Below are positions 9,485-17,716 of a DNA stretch of 64,000 nucleotides, in pieces. Position numbers and translations under genes: made by a program. The notes beneath the pieces were generated by a model. The model did no database searches. It was not told where the DNA came from and was given only the letters and a program-made list of their open reading frames with translations. The stretch comes from Betaproteobacteria bacterium HGW-Betaproteobacteria-3 (lineage in GTDB: Bacteria; Pseudomonadota; Gammaproteobacteria; Burkholderiales; Burkholderiaceae_C): NCBI GenBank assembly GCA_002842205.1, contig PHCI01000003.1:163597-227596 (forward strand). The letters run 5' to 3'. Numbering within the stretch: position 1 is the first letter of the stretch; each line of letters begins with the position of its first letter.

Positions 9485-10423
9485 TCACGCGATGAAGGCC
9501 TCGATCAGGGCGGCCAGTTGCGCGGGCTGGTCGTGGTGCAGCATGTGGCCGGCGTCGCCGACGTGGGCGGTGCGCACATCGGGCACGGCCTGCAGGCGTT
9601 GGTGGTATTGGTCCAGCGTGTATTTGCCCTGCCACCACTTTTCGAGCTCGTTGTCGCTGGCCTCCACGGCCAGTGTGGGCGCGGTGATGCGCTGGTAGAT
9701 CTCGTGCACCTCGTCCACCCGGTACAGATGGGGGTTGATGACCTTGTGCGCGGCGTCGCCCAGAATCGCCCAGCGGCCGGTGGCGTCGGGCGCCGCCCAG
9801 TGCTGCGCCAGCCAGGTGGCCTTGTCGGCCCCCAGCCGTGGGTTGGTTTTCATGAGGCGCTGCGCCACGCCGGCCGCGTCAGCGTAGGTCTTGAGCGCCA
9901 TGTCGCCGCGGTGCAGCGCCTTGATTTCGTCCATCCACTTGGCAAAGCGGCCGGGCGCCTGCGCCGGGCGCGTGGCCGGCATGCCAAAGCCTTCGAGGTT
10001 GACGAGCCGGCGAATCCGCGCCGGGCGCACGCCTGCATAGAGCATGACCACGTTGCCACCCATGCTGTGGCCCACCAGATCGACCGGCGCGCCGGGGCTG
10101 TAGTGGTCGAGCAGGAAGTCCAGGTCGGCCAGGTAGTCGGCGAACCCGTAGTGGTCGGTGGCCGGTACGTAAGGGCCCGCCACGCCGCCGGGCTTGCCCG
10201 TCAGGCCGTAGCCGCGCCAGTCGGGGGCGATCACCCAGCGGTCTTGCGCCATGGCGTCCACCACAAATTGATAGGACGCGCCCACGTCCATCCAGCCGTG
10301 CACCATGACCAGTGGCGGCCGGTCTGCCGTGGGGGTGCCCCACAGGCGCACGTGATACTGCAGATGGCGGATCGGGACAAACTCGCTGCGCGAGGGGCGT
10401 TTGACTTGATACATTCGAAGCAT
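9485..10423 (-). CDS. Alpha/beta-fold hydrolase
   Basis: A 312-residue single-domain alpha/beta hydrolase. Visible elements are the oxyanion region (MVHGWMD), the nucleophile elbow GHSMGG and the C-terminal GDAGHMLHHDQP that supplies the catalytic His, so a Ser-His-Asp esterase or hydrolase is expected; the substrate cannot be read from sequence. No signal peptide, so cytosolic. The start is uncertain between ATG at 10423 and ATG at 10414 (MYQVKRPSRSEF); neither has a clear ribosome-binding site. It is divergent from the acyl-CoA synthetase gene with only 17 bases between starts, so the promoters must overlap the neighbouring 5' ends. Confidence 0.88.
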   Translation of the reverse strand: MLRMYQVKRPSRSEFVPIRHLQYHVRLWGTPTADRPPLVMVHGWMDVGASYQFVVDAMAQDRWVIAPDWRGYGLTGKPGGVAGPYVPATDHYGFADYLADLDFLLDHYSPGAPVDLVGHSMGGNVVMLYAGVRPARIRRLVNLEGFGMPATRPAQAPGRFAKWMDEIKALHRGDMALKTYADAAGVAQRLMKTNPRLGADKATWLAQHWAAPDATGRWAILGDAAHKVINPHLYRVDEVHEIYQRITAPTLAVEASDNELEKWWQGKYTLDQYHQRLQAVPDVRTAHVGDAGHMLHHDQPAQLAALIEAFIA

Positions 10424-10440
10424 TATTGAGGAGCCCGCGC

Positions 10441-12390
10441 ATGCCTGTCAGTCAAGTCAACGACAACTATGCCGCGCTGCACGCCGGCTTTCACTGGCAT
10501 GTGCCGGAGCATTTCAACATCGCACAGGTCTGCTGCGGGCGCTGGGCGGGGCAAGCCGATGCTTCCAAAAGAATAGCTATCCAGGTCCATTTGGCGGGGG
10601 GAGAAGCCGCTTTTTTGACCTATTTTGAGCTGCAGCAGGCGGCCAACCGCCTGTCGGGCGTGCTGCACACCCTGGGCGTGCAGCGCGGCGACCGCGTGGC
10701 CATCGTGCTGCCCCAGCGCATCGAAACCGCGGTGGCCTACATGGCGGTGCTGCAAATGGGCGCGGTGGCCATGCCCTTGTCCACCTTGTTTGGCCCCGAA
10801 GCGCTCGAATACCGGCTGCACGACAGCGAGGCGGTGGTGGCCCTGTGCGACAGCGCCGCCATCGACAGCCTGCTGGCCGTGCGCGAGAACTGCCCACTGC
10901 TGCAAGAGGTGATCGGCGTGGGCGACGCTGGCGCCCGCGCCGACCTCGATTATGAGCGCGCCCTGGCCCAGCACCCCGCGCAATACACACCCGTGCCCAC
11001 GCTGGCCGACGAAGCCGCCATCCTCATCTATACCAGCGGCACCACCGGCCAGCCCAAGGGCGCGCTGATCCCGCACCGCGCCCTGATCGGCAACCTCACC
11101 GGCTTTGTCTGCAGCCAGAACTGGTTCGGGTTTGACCCGTTTCCCTCCAAAACACCCGGGGAAGCTCCCTCCCCCGCGCGGGCGAGGGCGGGGGGTGGGG
11201 GCGGGCACCAAACGGGCAACGCCCAGTCTGCCGGGGGCCAGAGCACGGCCGTGTTCTGGTCCCCGGCGGACTGGGCCTGGACCGGCGGCCTGATGGACGC
11301 ACTGCTGCCCACGCTGTACTTCGGCCGCCCCATCGTGGCCTGGAACGGCCGCTTCAGCCCCGAACTGGCCTTCACGCTGATGCAGCAGCACGGCGTGACG
11401 CACAGCTTTCTGTTCCCCACCGCGCTCAAGGCCATGATGAAGGCCTACCCCACGCCACGCACCCAGTTCACGCTGCAACTGCAGGCCATCATGAGCGCGG
11501 GCGAGGCCGTGGGCGACGCGGTGTTTGCCTATTGCCAGGAGCAGCTGGGCGTGACGGTCAACGAGATGTTCGGCCAGACCGAGATCAATTACGTGGTCGG
11601 CAATTGTTCAATGAACCAAAAGGCGGACGCCGCCGCGCCGGGCCGCCCCAAGCAAGGCACGGCCCCCTCGGGGGGCAGCGCAGTACGCGAAGCGACCAGT
11701 GTGGGGGCCTTCGCGGGTTGGCCGGCCCGCCCCGGCAGCATGGGCAAGGGCTACCCGGGGCACCGTGTGGCGGTGATCGACGACGACGGCCACGAGGTGC
11801 CGGTGGGCGTGCCGGGCGACGTGGCGGTGAACCGCCTCGACGTCCACGGCCACCCCGACCCGGTGTTCTTTCTGGGCTACTGGAAGAACGCGGCCGCCAC
11901 GCAGGCCAAATACACCGGCGACTGGTGCCGCACCGGCGACCTGGCCGTGCGCGACGCCGACGGTTACCTCTGGTACCAGGGCCGCGCCGACGACGTGTTC
12001 AAGGCCGCGGGCTATCGCATCGGGCCCGGCGAAATCGAGAACTGCCTGGTCAAGCACCCGGCCGTGGCCAACGCCGCCGTGGTGCCCAAGCCCGACGCGG
12101 CGCGCGGTGCGCTGGTCAAGGCCTACGTGGTGATATCTCCTGAATACATAGCAAACAATCGCCATTTGACGGGGGCTGATGGCCAATTTGATTCAAAATT
12201 TCATGAAAACCTGGTGGCAGAGCTGCAAGCCCACGTGCGCGGCAAGCTCGCGCCGTACGAATACCCCAAGGAGATCGAATTCATCGACACCCTGCCCATG
12301 ACCACCACCGGCAAGGTGCAGCGGCGCGTGCTGCGGCTGCAGGAGGAAGCGCGCGCAAAAGTGGCTGGGAACGACCGGGCAAAGGGTTAA
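10441..12390 (+). CDS. AMP-binding acyl-CoA synthetase with in-frame repeat insertions
   Basis: Adenylate-forming enzyme expected to activate a short- or medium-chain carboxylic acid to its CoA thioester. Core motifs are present: YTSGTTGQPKGA, GQTEIN, WCRTGDLA, KAAGYRIGPGEIE and the catalytic C-terminal TGKVQRR. ATG at 10441 follows GAGGAG by seven bases. At 649 residues it is about 90 longer than usual for this subfamily (roughly 550). The excess sits in three blocks: residues about 230-269 (GC-rich palindromic DNA), 391-425 (a copy of the 80-bp repeat) and 565-592 (a copy of the AT-rich repeat). All keep the frame and fall between conserved motifs, so the enzyme may still fold. A possible fourth, degenerate repeat lies at 10566-10620. 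Confidence 0.92.
   Translation: MPVSQVNDNYAALHAGFHWHVPEHFNIAQVCCGRWAGQADASKRIAIQVHLAGGEAAFLTYFELQQAANRLSGVLHTLGVQRGDRVAIVLPQRIETAVAYMAVLQMGAVAMPLSTLFGPEALEYRLHDSEAVVALCDSAAIDSLLAVRENCPLLQEVIGVGDAGARADLDYERALAQHPAQYTPVPTLADEAAILIYTSGTTGQPKGALIPHRALIGNLTGFVCSQNWFGFDPFPSKTPGEAPSPARARAGGGGGHQTGNAQSAGGQSTAVFWSPADWAWTGGLMDALLPTLYFGRPIVAWNGRFSPELAFTLMQQHGVTHSFLFPTALKAMMKAYPTPRTQFTLQLQAIMSAGEAVGDAVFAYCQEQLGVTVNEMFGQTEINYVVGNCSMNQKADAAAPGRPKQGTAPSGGSAVREATSVGAFAGWPARPGSMGKGYPGHRVAVIDDDGHEVPVGVPGDVAVNRLDVHGHPDPVFFLGYWKNAAATQAKYTGDWCRTGDLAVRDADGYLWYQGRADDVFKAAGYRIGPGEIENCLVKHPAVANAAVVPKPDAARGALVKAYVVISPEYIANNRHLTGADGQFDSKFHENLVAELQAHVRGKLAPYEYPKEIEFIDTLPMTTTGKVQRRVLRLQEEARAKVAGNDRAKG
10566..10620 (+). 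repeat. Possible degenerate AT-rich repeat copy in acyl-CoA synthetase gene
   Basis: AATAGCTATCCAGGTCC followed by ATTTGGCGGGGGGAGAAGCC and a T run resembles the dispersed AT-rich repeat. The protein is not clearly lengthened here, so this may be similarity within ordinary coding sequence. Confidence 0.4.
11221..11276. repeat. 56-bp near-perfect palindrome inside acyl-CoA synthetase gene
   Basis: Two 28-base arms with no loop, three mismatches, centred in CACGGCCGTG. The right arm encodes the conserved protein segment AVFWSPADW; the left arm is its inverted copy and encodes part of the non-conserved insertion. Upstream (11160-11210) is a further GC-rich self-complementary tract. Confidence 0.85.
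11626..11709 (+). repeat. 80-bp GC-rich repeat copy inside acyl-CoA synthetase gene
   Basis: Runs from GCCGCCGCGCCGGGCCGC through CCCCCTCGGGGGGCAGCG to GTGTGGGGGCC, matching the units of the 5118-5452 array. It encodes AAAPGRPKQGTAPSGG and neighbouring residues in frame. Confidence 0.88.
12139..12205 (+). repeat. AT-rich dispersed repeat copy inside acyl-CoA synthetase gene
   Basis: ATAGCAAACAATCGCC then ATTTGACGGGGGCTGATGGC and an AT-rich tail. It encodes YIANNRHLTGADGQFDSKF in a position where relatives of this enzyme have a short loop. Confidence 0.85.
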
Positions 12391-12499
12391 CCCGAGACGT
12401 TCATCCCGTGATGCTGCCCATCAGAAACCATGATTGGCGCCGCCCCGGACCGGCCTGTACATTGCAAGCATCTGCAACCCGAGGTTAAAGGAGACAAGC

Positions 12500-13831
12500 A
12501 TGTCGCACCGAAACGCATTCCGGGCCCTGACCCTGACGCTCATGACCGCATTTGCCGGCGCCCAGGCGGGCACAGTGGCCGTGGTGACGTCCTTTCCCAA
12601 GGAGCTCACGGAGGCCTACAAAAAAGCGTTTGAGGCGCGCAACCCCGGGATCAAGATCGAAATTCTCAACAAGAACACGACCGCCAGCATTGCCTACATC
12701 AAGGAGCTCGCTGCGGGCCAGCGCCCTGATGTGATGTGGGCTTCGGCGCCCGACGCCTTCGAGGTGCTGGCGCGTGACAAGCTGCTTCAGGCAGCGCCCG
12801 AAGTCAAGAACCCCGAGGCGCCCGCCAAGGTGGGCGCCTTCCCGCTCAACGACCCGGAGAACATGTATTACGGTCAGGCCCTGGCCGGCTATGGGTTGAT
12901 GTGGAACACGCGTTACATGCAGGCCAACAAGGTGCCCGCACCGAAAGAATGGGCAGACCTTGTCAGGCCCGAATATTTCAACCATGTTGCGATGTCGTCG
13001 CCCTCCCGTTCGGGCACCACGCACCTCACGGTGGAAACCATCCTGCAGGGTGAAGGCTGGGAGAAGGGCTGGAGGCAGTTGCTGCAGATTGCCGGCAACT
13101 GTGCCGCCATCACCGACCGCAGCTTCGCCGTACCCGATGGCGTCAACAACGGCCAATATGGCGTGGGCCTGGTGATCGACTTTTTTGGTCTGGCGGGCAA
13201 GTACTCGGGTTACCCGGTGGAATTCCATTACCCGTCGGTCACATCGGTGGTGCCTGCCAACATTGCCCTTGTGGCGGGCAGTAAAAATGCGGACGAAGCG
13301 AAGAAATTCATCAGCTTCACCCTCTCGCGCGAAGGTCAGGAACTGCTGTTCGACCCGAAGATCAGCCGCCTGCCCATTTTGCCCAACGCCAGTTTCGGCG
13401 CCAAGGTGCCAGCCAACTATCCCGATGCTTTCGAGATCGCCAAACGGGCCAAGGTGCAGTTTGACACTCATCTCTCCAGCGACCGCTACCAGGTGGTGGT
13501 CAGCATGTTCGACCAGATGGTGACTTTCCGCCTCAAGGACCTGCAGGCCGCGACAAAGGCCATTCACGAAGCCGAGCGCAAGCTCAAGGGCAAACCCAAT
13601 GCGCAGGCGGCTGAACTCGTCAAACAGGCTCGCAGCTTCGCTTATTCGCCGCTGGTCGCTGACTCGATGATCAAGGACCCGCAGTTTCTTGAGCTGTTCC
13701 GCAAGAACAAGAAGGACGTGGCGGTGGCCAAGCAGCTGACGGGCCTGGAAGACCTCTGGAGTTCCAGGTCCAAAGCCAACTATGAAAAGGCCCGCGATCT
13801 GGCCAATCAGGCAGTGGCGTTGATCAAGTAA
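12500..13831 (+). CDS. ABC transporter extracellular solute-binding protein (family 1)
   Basis: Periplasmic ligand-capturing component of the importer encoded by this and the next two genes. The ATG follows AAGGAG by six bases. Residues 1-23 form a signal peptide (LTLTLMTAFAGAQA, cleavage before GTVAVV). The mature start and the motifs ELAAGQRPDVMWAS and MWNTRYMQANKVP are of the iron(III)/phosphonate-type binding proteins. At 443 residues it is about 100 longer than FbpA-type proteins; the extra part, roughly residues 320-443, is helical-looking and Lys/Ala-rich. Ligand is unknown: ferric iron, a phosphonate or another small anion are all possible. Confidence 0.88.
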   Translation: MSHRNAFRALTLTLMTAFAGAQAGTVAVVTSFPKELTEAYKKAFEARNPGIKIEILNKNTTASIAYIKELAAGQRPDVMWASAPDAFEVLARDKLLQAAPEVKNPEAPAKVGAFPLNDPENMYYGQALAGYGLMWNTRYMQANKVPAPKEWADLVRPEYFNHVAMSSPSRSGTTHLTVETILQGEGWEKGWRQLLQIAGNCAAITDRSFAVPDGVNNGQYGVGLVIDFFGLAGKYSGYPVEFHYPSVTSVVPANIALVAGSKNADEAKKFISFTLSREGQELLFDPKISRLPILPNASFGAKVPANYPDAFEIAKRAKVQFDTHLSSDRYQVVVSMFDQMVTFRLKDLQAATKAIHEAERKLKGKPNAQAAELVKQARSFAYSPLVADSMIKDPQFLELFRKNKKDVAVAKQLTGLEDLWSSRSKANYEKARDLANQAVALIK

Positions 13832-13891
13832 GCCCGTGCCAGGCCTCGTGCGCCGCGCGCAGGCCTCTTCTCCCCTGGTGAAAGCATTTCC

Positions 13892-15631
13892 ATGTCTGAT
13901 GTCCTGACAGATCCCGTCGTGCCCAGGGCACCCGGCGCTGCCGCACGTCGTCTTCGCACGTCGTGGGGGCCATGGGCGCTCGCCTTTGCGGTCCTCGCGT
14001 TTCTGTGTGTGTTTTTGCTGATCCCCGTGGGCATGGTGATCTATACGGCGTTTGTGACTGAAACCGGTGCGCCAACATTGGGGCACTTCAGCAACTTCTT
14101 TGGGCAGTCGCTGTTGCGGGAGTCCTTTGTCAACAGCCTCACGGTGGCTCTCGCCTCCGTGTTTTTTGCTTCGGTGATTGCGATTCCGCTGGCGTATCTC
14201 ACGGTTCGCTTCGAGTTCCGTGGTGCCTTGCTGATCCAGACACTGGGCGTGCTGCCGCTGATCATGCCGCCGTTTGTGGGGGCAGTGGCGCTGCAACTGA
14301 TCTTTGGCCGCAGCGGTTCGGTCAACCTGCTGCTCAATGAATACCTAGGCTTCAGTATCCCCATCATGGACGGGCTGGTGGGTGTGACGTTTGTTGAAAG
14401 CATCCACTACTTCCCGTTCATCCTGCTGAACCTGGTGGCGGCCATGCGCAACATTGATGGTGCCATGGAGGAGTCGGCGATGAATCTGGGCGCCAGGGGC
14501 TGGCGGCTTTTCTGGCGCATCATCTTTCCGCTCTCGCTGCCGGGTTACCTGGCTGGTGCGGCGCTGGTATTTGTCAAGGTGTTTGACGACCTCGGCACGC
14601 CGCTGGTCATGGGGGTGACCAACATGCTGGCGCCGCAAGCCTACTTGCGGATCACCTCAGTGGGCATTGAGGACCCGTTGGGCTATGTCATCAGCGTGAT
14701 CATGATCGCGTTGTCCATTCTGGCACTGTGGATGGCCGCCCGCGTCATGAAGGGTAAAGACTATTCGACGCTGCAAAAAGGCGGAAATTCGCTCCAGCGA
14801 CGTCACTTGCGCGGGTGGGAGTCCATGCTGGCCCACGCATGGATCGTGCTGGTGCTGCTGGTCACGCTGGCGCCGCATATCGGCATTTTGCTCATGTCGT
14901 TCTCCAAGGTCTGGAGTTTTTCCGTGCTCCCGGACAGCTACACCCTGGCGCACTACGGCACGGTGTTCACCGACTCGCGGTTGATGATCTACAACACCCT
15001 CAAATACTGCCTGCTGGCGGCGGGACTGGACGTCGTCCTGGGCACGGCCATCGCCTACCTGATTTACCGCACCCGGTTGCCCGCGCGGCAGTGGCTCGAT
15101 TACCTGGCCTCGATCGCGCTGGCGATCCCCGGCCTGGTGCTTGCCATCGGGTATCTGCGGATGTTCAAGGGTGTCAACGTGCCGTTTACCGACACGCCCA
15201 TGGTGACCACCTGGTTCCTGATCATGATCGCTTACGCGGTGCGCCGTCTGCCTTATGCACTGCGCTCATGCATGGCAGCACTGCAACAAGTCCATATCTC
15301 GCTGGAAGAGGCCGCCAACAGCCTGGGCGCGGGCAAGATCAGCACCGTGCGGCGTGTGATGGTTCCATTGATGATGGGCGGCATCCTTGCCGGGTTTGTC
15401 ACGAGCTTCATCACAGCGGCGGTGGAACTGTCGGCCACCATCCTGCTGACGTCGTCGCAAAGCCAGGCGCCGATGAGTTACGGCATTTACCTCTACATGC
15501 AAAGCATTGCGGGTCGCGGACCGGGCGCGGCCCTTGGCGTGATCGCCGTGGTGGTGGTGGCGCTGGGAACCTATCTGTCGCACCGCGTGATTGAGAAATC
15601 ACGGGAGCCCACGCGTGCGGCCCATGAATGA
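13892..15631 (+). CDS. ABC transporter permease with two fused BPD domains
   Basis: Inner-membrane channel of the importer. The 579-residue protein contains two homologous permease halves of about 250 residues, each with roughly six hydrophobic segments and each carrying an EAA loop that contacts the ATPase (EESAMNLGARGWRLFWR in the first, EEAANSLGAGKISTVRR in the second). This fused FbpB/ThiP-like layout is usual for ferric-iron and related importers, so no second permease gene is needed. It starts 60 bases after the binding-protein stop, and its 3' end runs to within 14 bases of the ATPase start. Confidence 0.93.
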   Translation: MSDVLTDPVVPRAPGAAARRLRTSWGPWALAFAVLAFLCVFLLIPVGMVIYTAFVTETGAPTLGHFSNFFGQSLLRESFVNSLTVALASVFFASVIAIPLAYLTVRFEFRGALLIQTLGVLPLIMPPFVGAVALQLIFGRSGSVNLLLNEYLGFSIPIMDGLVGVTFVESIHYFPFILLNLVAAMRNIDGAMEESAMNLGARGWRLFWRIIFPLSLPGYLAGAALVFVKVFDDLGTPLVMGVTNMLAPQAYLRITSVGIEDPLGYVISVIMIALSILALWMAARVMKGKDYSTLQKGGNSLQRRHLRGWESMLAHAWIVLVLLVTLAPHIGILLMSFSKVWSFSVLPDSYTLAHYGTVFTDSRLMIYNTLKYCLLAAGLDVVLGTAIAYLIYRTRLPARQWLDYLASIALAIPGLVLAIGYLRMFKGVNVPFTDTPMVTTWFLIMIAYAVRRLPYALRSCMAALQQVHISLEEAANSLGAGKISTVRRVMVPLMMGGILAGFVTSFITAAVELSATILLTSSQSQAPMSYGIYLYMQSIAGRGPGAALGVIAVVVVALGTYLSHRVIEKSREPTRAAHE

Positions 15632-15644
15632 AGGAACGTCGATC

Positions 15645-16736
15645 ATGAGTCTCAACAAAGTATCACTCGAGGCCCGCCACATCAGCCTGAGTTACGGCGC
15701 GACTGAAGTCCTCAGGGATGTGAACATCCGCATCGAGCCAGGAGAATTCTTTGCACTGCTTGGGCCTTCAGGCTCTGGCAAATCCACATTGCTGCGGCTG
15801 ATTGCCGGCTTCAACCAGCACCAGCGCGGCGAACTCCTGATTGACGGCAAGGACATCACCGGAACGCCGCCGCATCTTCGCAATGTGGGCATGGTGTTCC
15901 AGAATTATGCGTTGTGGCCGCACATGACGGTTTGGGACAACGTGGCGTTCGGTCTGGTCGAGCGCAAGGAAACCGGGGACGCCATCCGTCGCAAGGTGGG
16001 TGCAGCGCTCGATCTGGTGGGGCTGTCGCAGTTTGCGCAGCGCCGCCCCAGCCAGCTTTCCGGCGGACAGCAGCAGCGGGTGGCCTTGGCGCGTACGGTG
16101 GTGATCGAGCCCAAGCTCCTGCTGCTTGACGAGCCACTTTCCAATCTTGACAAGAATCTTCGGGTCCAAATGCGTGAAGAACTGAAAAACCTGCAGCGTA
16201 CGTTGGGACTGACCACCATTTTCGTCACCCACGATCAGGAAGAAGCCATGACGACCGCCGACCGCATGGCCGTGCTGGACAAAGGTGTGCTGCAGCAGGT
16301 GGGCACGGCCGCCGCCTTGTTTGACTACCCGGCCAACCGGTTTGTGGCGGGTTTTGTGGGTACCGCGAATCTGGTGGATGGGAAAATCACCCACGCCAAT
16401 GGCGAGACCGTGACCTTTCAGGCCGATGGCGTGGGCCAGATGGTGCTGCCCCGGACGCCGGAGATGCCCGGTCCGGGCCCGGCCACGCTGGCTTTCCGGC
16501 CGCACACGGTGAACATCCGGGTGCGTGATGAGCATGTGGACGCCTCGCGCACCTGGCTCGACGGACGTGTCGAAAGTTCGGAGTTTCTTGGGGAAACCTC
16601 GCGTTACCGTGTGCGCGTCGGCGAGGCTGTTGTCGTGGCCAACCAGTCGCATTTTGCGGGGCTGTCACTTTTTCAACCCGGTGCCGCAGTCCGGCTGGGC
16701 ATCGAGTCGACCCAAGTCCGGTTTCTGACCCACTGA
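15645..16736 (+). CDS. ABC transporter ATP-binding protein
   Basis: ATPase that powers the importer. The 363-residue protein has Walker A GPSGSGKST (about 40-48), Q-loop region MVFQNYALWPHMTV, signature LSGGQQQR (about 138), Walker B LLLLDEP with Asp at about 162 and the H-loop VTHDQEEA, followed by a C-terminal TOBE-type domain as in FbpC/PotA/MalK-type ATPases. ATG 15645 gives the conventional MSLNKVSLEARH start; an ATG at 15624 in the same frame overlaps the permease stop and is a possible alternative. Same strand and close spacing make this the third gene of the importer operon. Confidence 0.94.
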   Translation: MSLNKVSLEARHISLSYGATEVLRDVNIRIEPGEFFALLGPSGSGKSTLLRLIAGFNQHQRGELLIDGKDITGTPPHLRNVGMVFQNYALWPHMTVWDNVAFGLVERKETGDAIRRKVGAALDLVGLSQFAQRRPSQLSGGQQQRVALARTVVIEPKLLLLDEPLSNLDKNLRVQMREELKNLQRTLGLTTIFVTHDQEEAMTTADRMAVLDKGVLQQVGTAAALFDYPANRFVAGFVGTANLVDGKITHANGETVTFQADGVGQMVLPRTPEMPGPGPATLAFRPHTVNIRVRDEHVDASRTWLDGRVESSEFLGETSRYRVRVGEAVVVANQSHFAGLSLFQPGAAVRLGIESTQVRFLTH

Positions 16737-16752
16737 AGCGACCGGGCTTGCC

Positions 16753-17640
16753 GTGGAGATCTACCAGTTGCGCGCGTTTGTCACGGTCGCCAAGACCGGG
16801 CACCTGACGCGGGCAGCCGAGGCGCTCCATGTGACCCAACCTGCGGTGACGGGCCAGATCAAGGCGCTGGAAGAAGAACTCGGCATCGCGCTGTTTGACC
16901 GTAAACCCGGGCGCATCGCCCTCACGCGAGCGGGCGAACGCCTGTTGCCCGAGGCCGAGAAAGTGCTGGAGGCCACCGGCACGTTGATCGGTAGGGCACG
17001 CGAGCTGCAGGGGGAAATCTCAGGCACGCTGGTGCTGGGCACCGTGGGTGACCCTGACTCGCTGCGCCTCGGGTCATTGCTGGGTGGCGTGGTGGATGCC
17101 CTGCCACTGCTGGAGATCAAGACGCGCTCGGGTGATGCCGAGACTCTGCGGGAGGCCGTGGCGACCGGCACGTTGCAGGCGTCTTTCTATATCGGCCCCC
17201 ACGTTCCGCGAGATGTGCTGGGACTGCCATTGCAGACACTCCAGTACCGTGTTGTGGCGCCTTTCTCATTGCGCGAGCGGGTGTTGCATGCGGGCTGGCG
17301 CGAAATCGCCGACATGCCCTGGATTGGTGCGCCACCGGCCAGTCATGTGCAATCGCTGGTGCGCGACTTGTTCGCCCGGCAGGGCCTGTTGCCAAACATG
17401 ACGCTGGAGTCGGATGTCATTGCGGCGGCACTCAGCCTCGTGCGATCGGGCCTGGGCCTGTCGTTGCTGCGCGAAGACGTGGCGATTCCGGCCGCAGAGC
17501 GTGGCGAGGTGGTGATCTGGCCGCACACACGCGTCGCGGCGCTGTTGTGCTTCATTTATCCACGGACCGCCGAGCACGATCCGGCCATCGTGGCGACGCT
17601 TTCGGTGTTGCGTGGGGTCTGGGGCTTGGCAGCCCATTGA
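16753..17640 (+). CDS. LysR-family transcriptional regulator
   Basis: DNA-binding regulator of 295 residues. The N-terminal winged helix (about 1-60: TRAAEALHVTQPAVTGQIKALE, read as two adjoining pieces) is typical of LysR proteins, followed by a periplasmic-binding-like effector domain. Translation starts with GTG at 16753, 16 bases after the ATPase stop, and the gene lies on the same strand as the transporter, so it is probably co-transcribed rather than divergent as many LysR genes are. It most likely controls this importer, though a distant target cannot be excluded. Confidence 0.92.
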   Translation: MEIYQLRAFVTVAKTGHLTRAAEALHVTQPAVTGQIKALEEELGIALFDRKPGRIALTRAGERLLPEAEKVLEATGTLIGRARELQGEISGTLVLGTVGDPDSLRLGSLLGGVVDALPLLEIKTRSGDAETLREAVATGTLQASFYIGPHVPRDVLGLPLQTLQYRVVAPFSLRERVLHAGWREIADMPWIGAPPASHVQSLVRDLFARQGLLPNMTLESDVIAAALSLVRSGLGLSLLREDVAIPAAERGEVVIWPHTRVAALLCFIYPRTAEHDPAIVATLSVLRGVWGLAAH

Positions 17641-17716
17641 GGCCGTCGTTGAGTTTGGCGCGGGCTGGCAGATCGCCGTAAACTTGTCAGCTTTGCCGCC
17701 ATCCGGTTTGCCTGAC

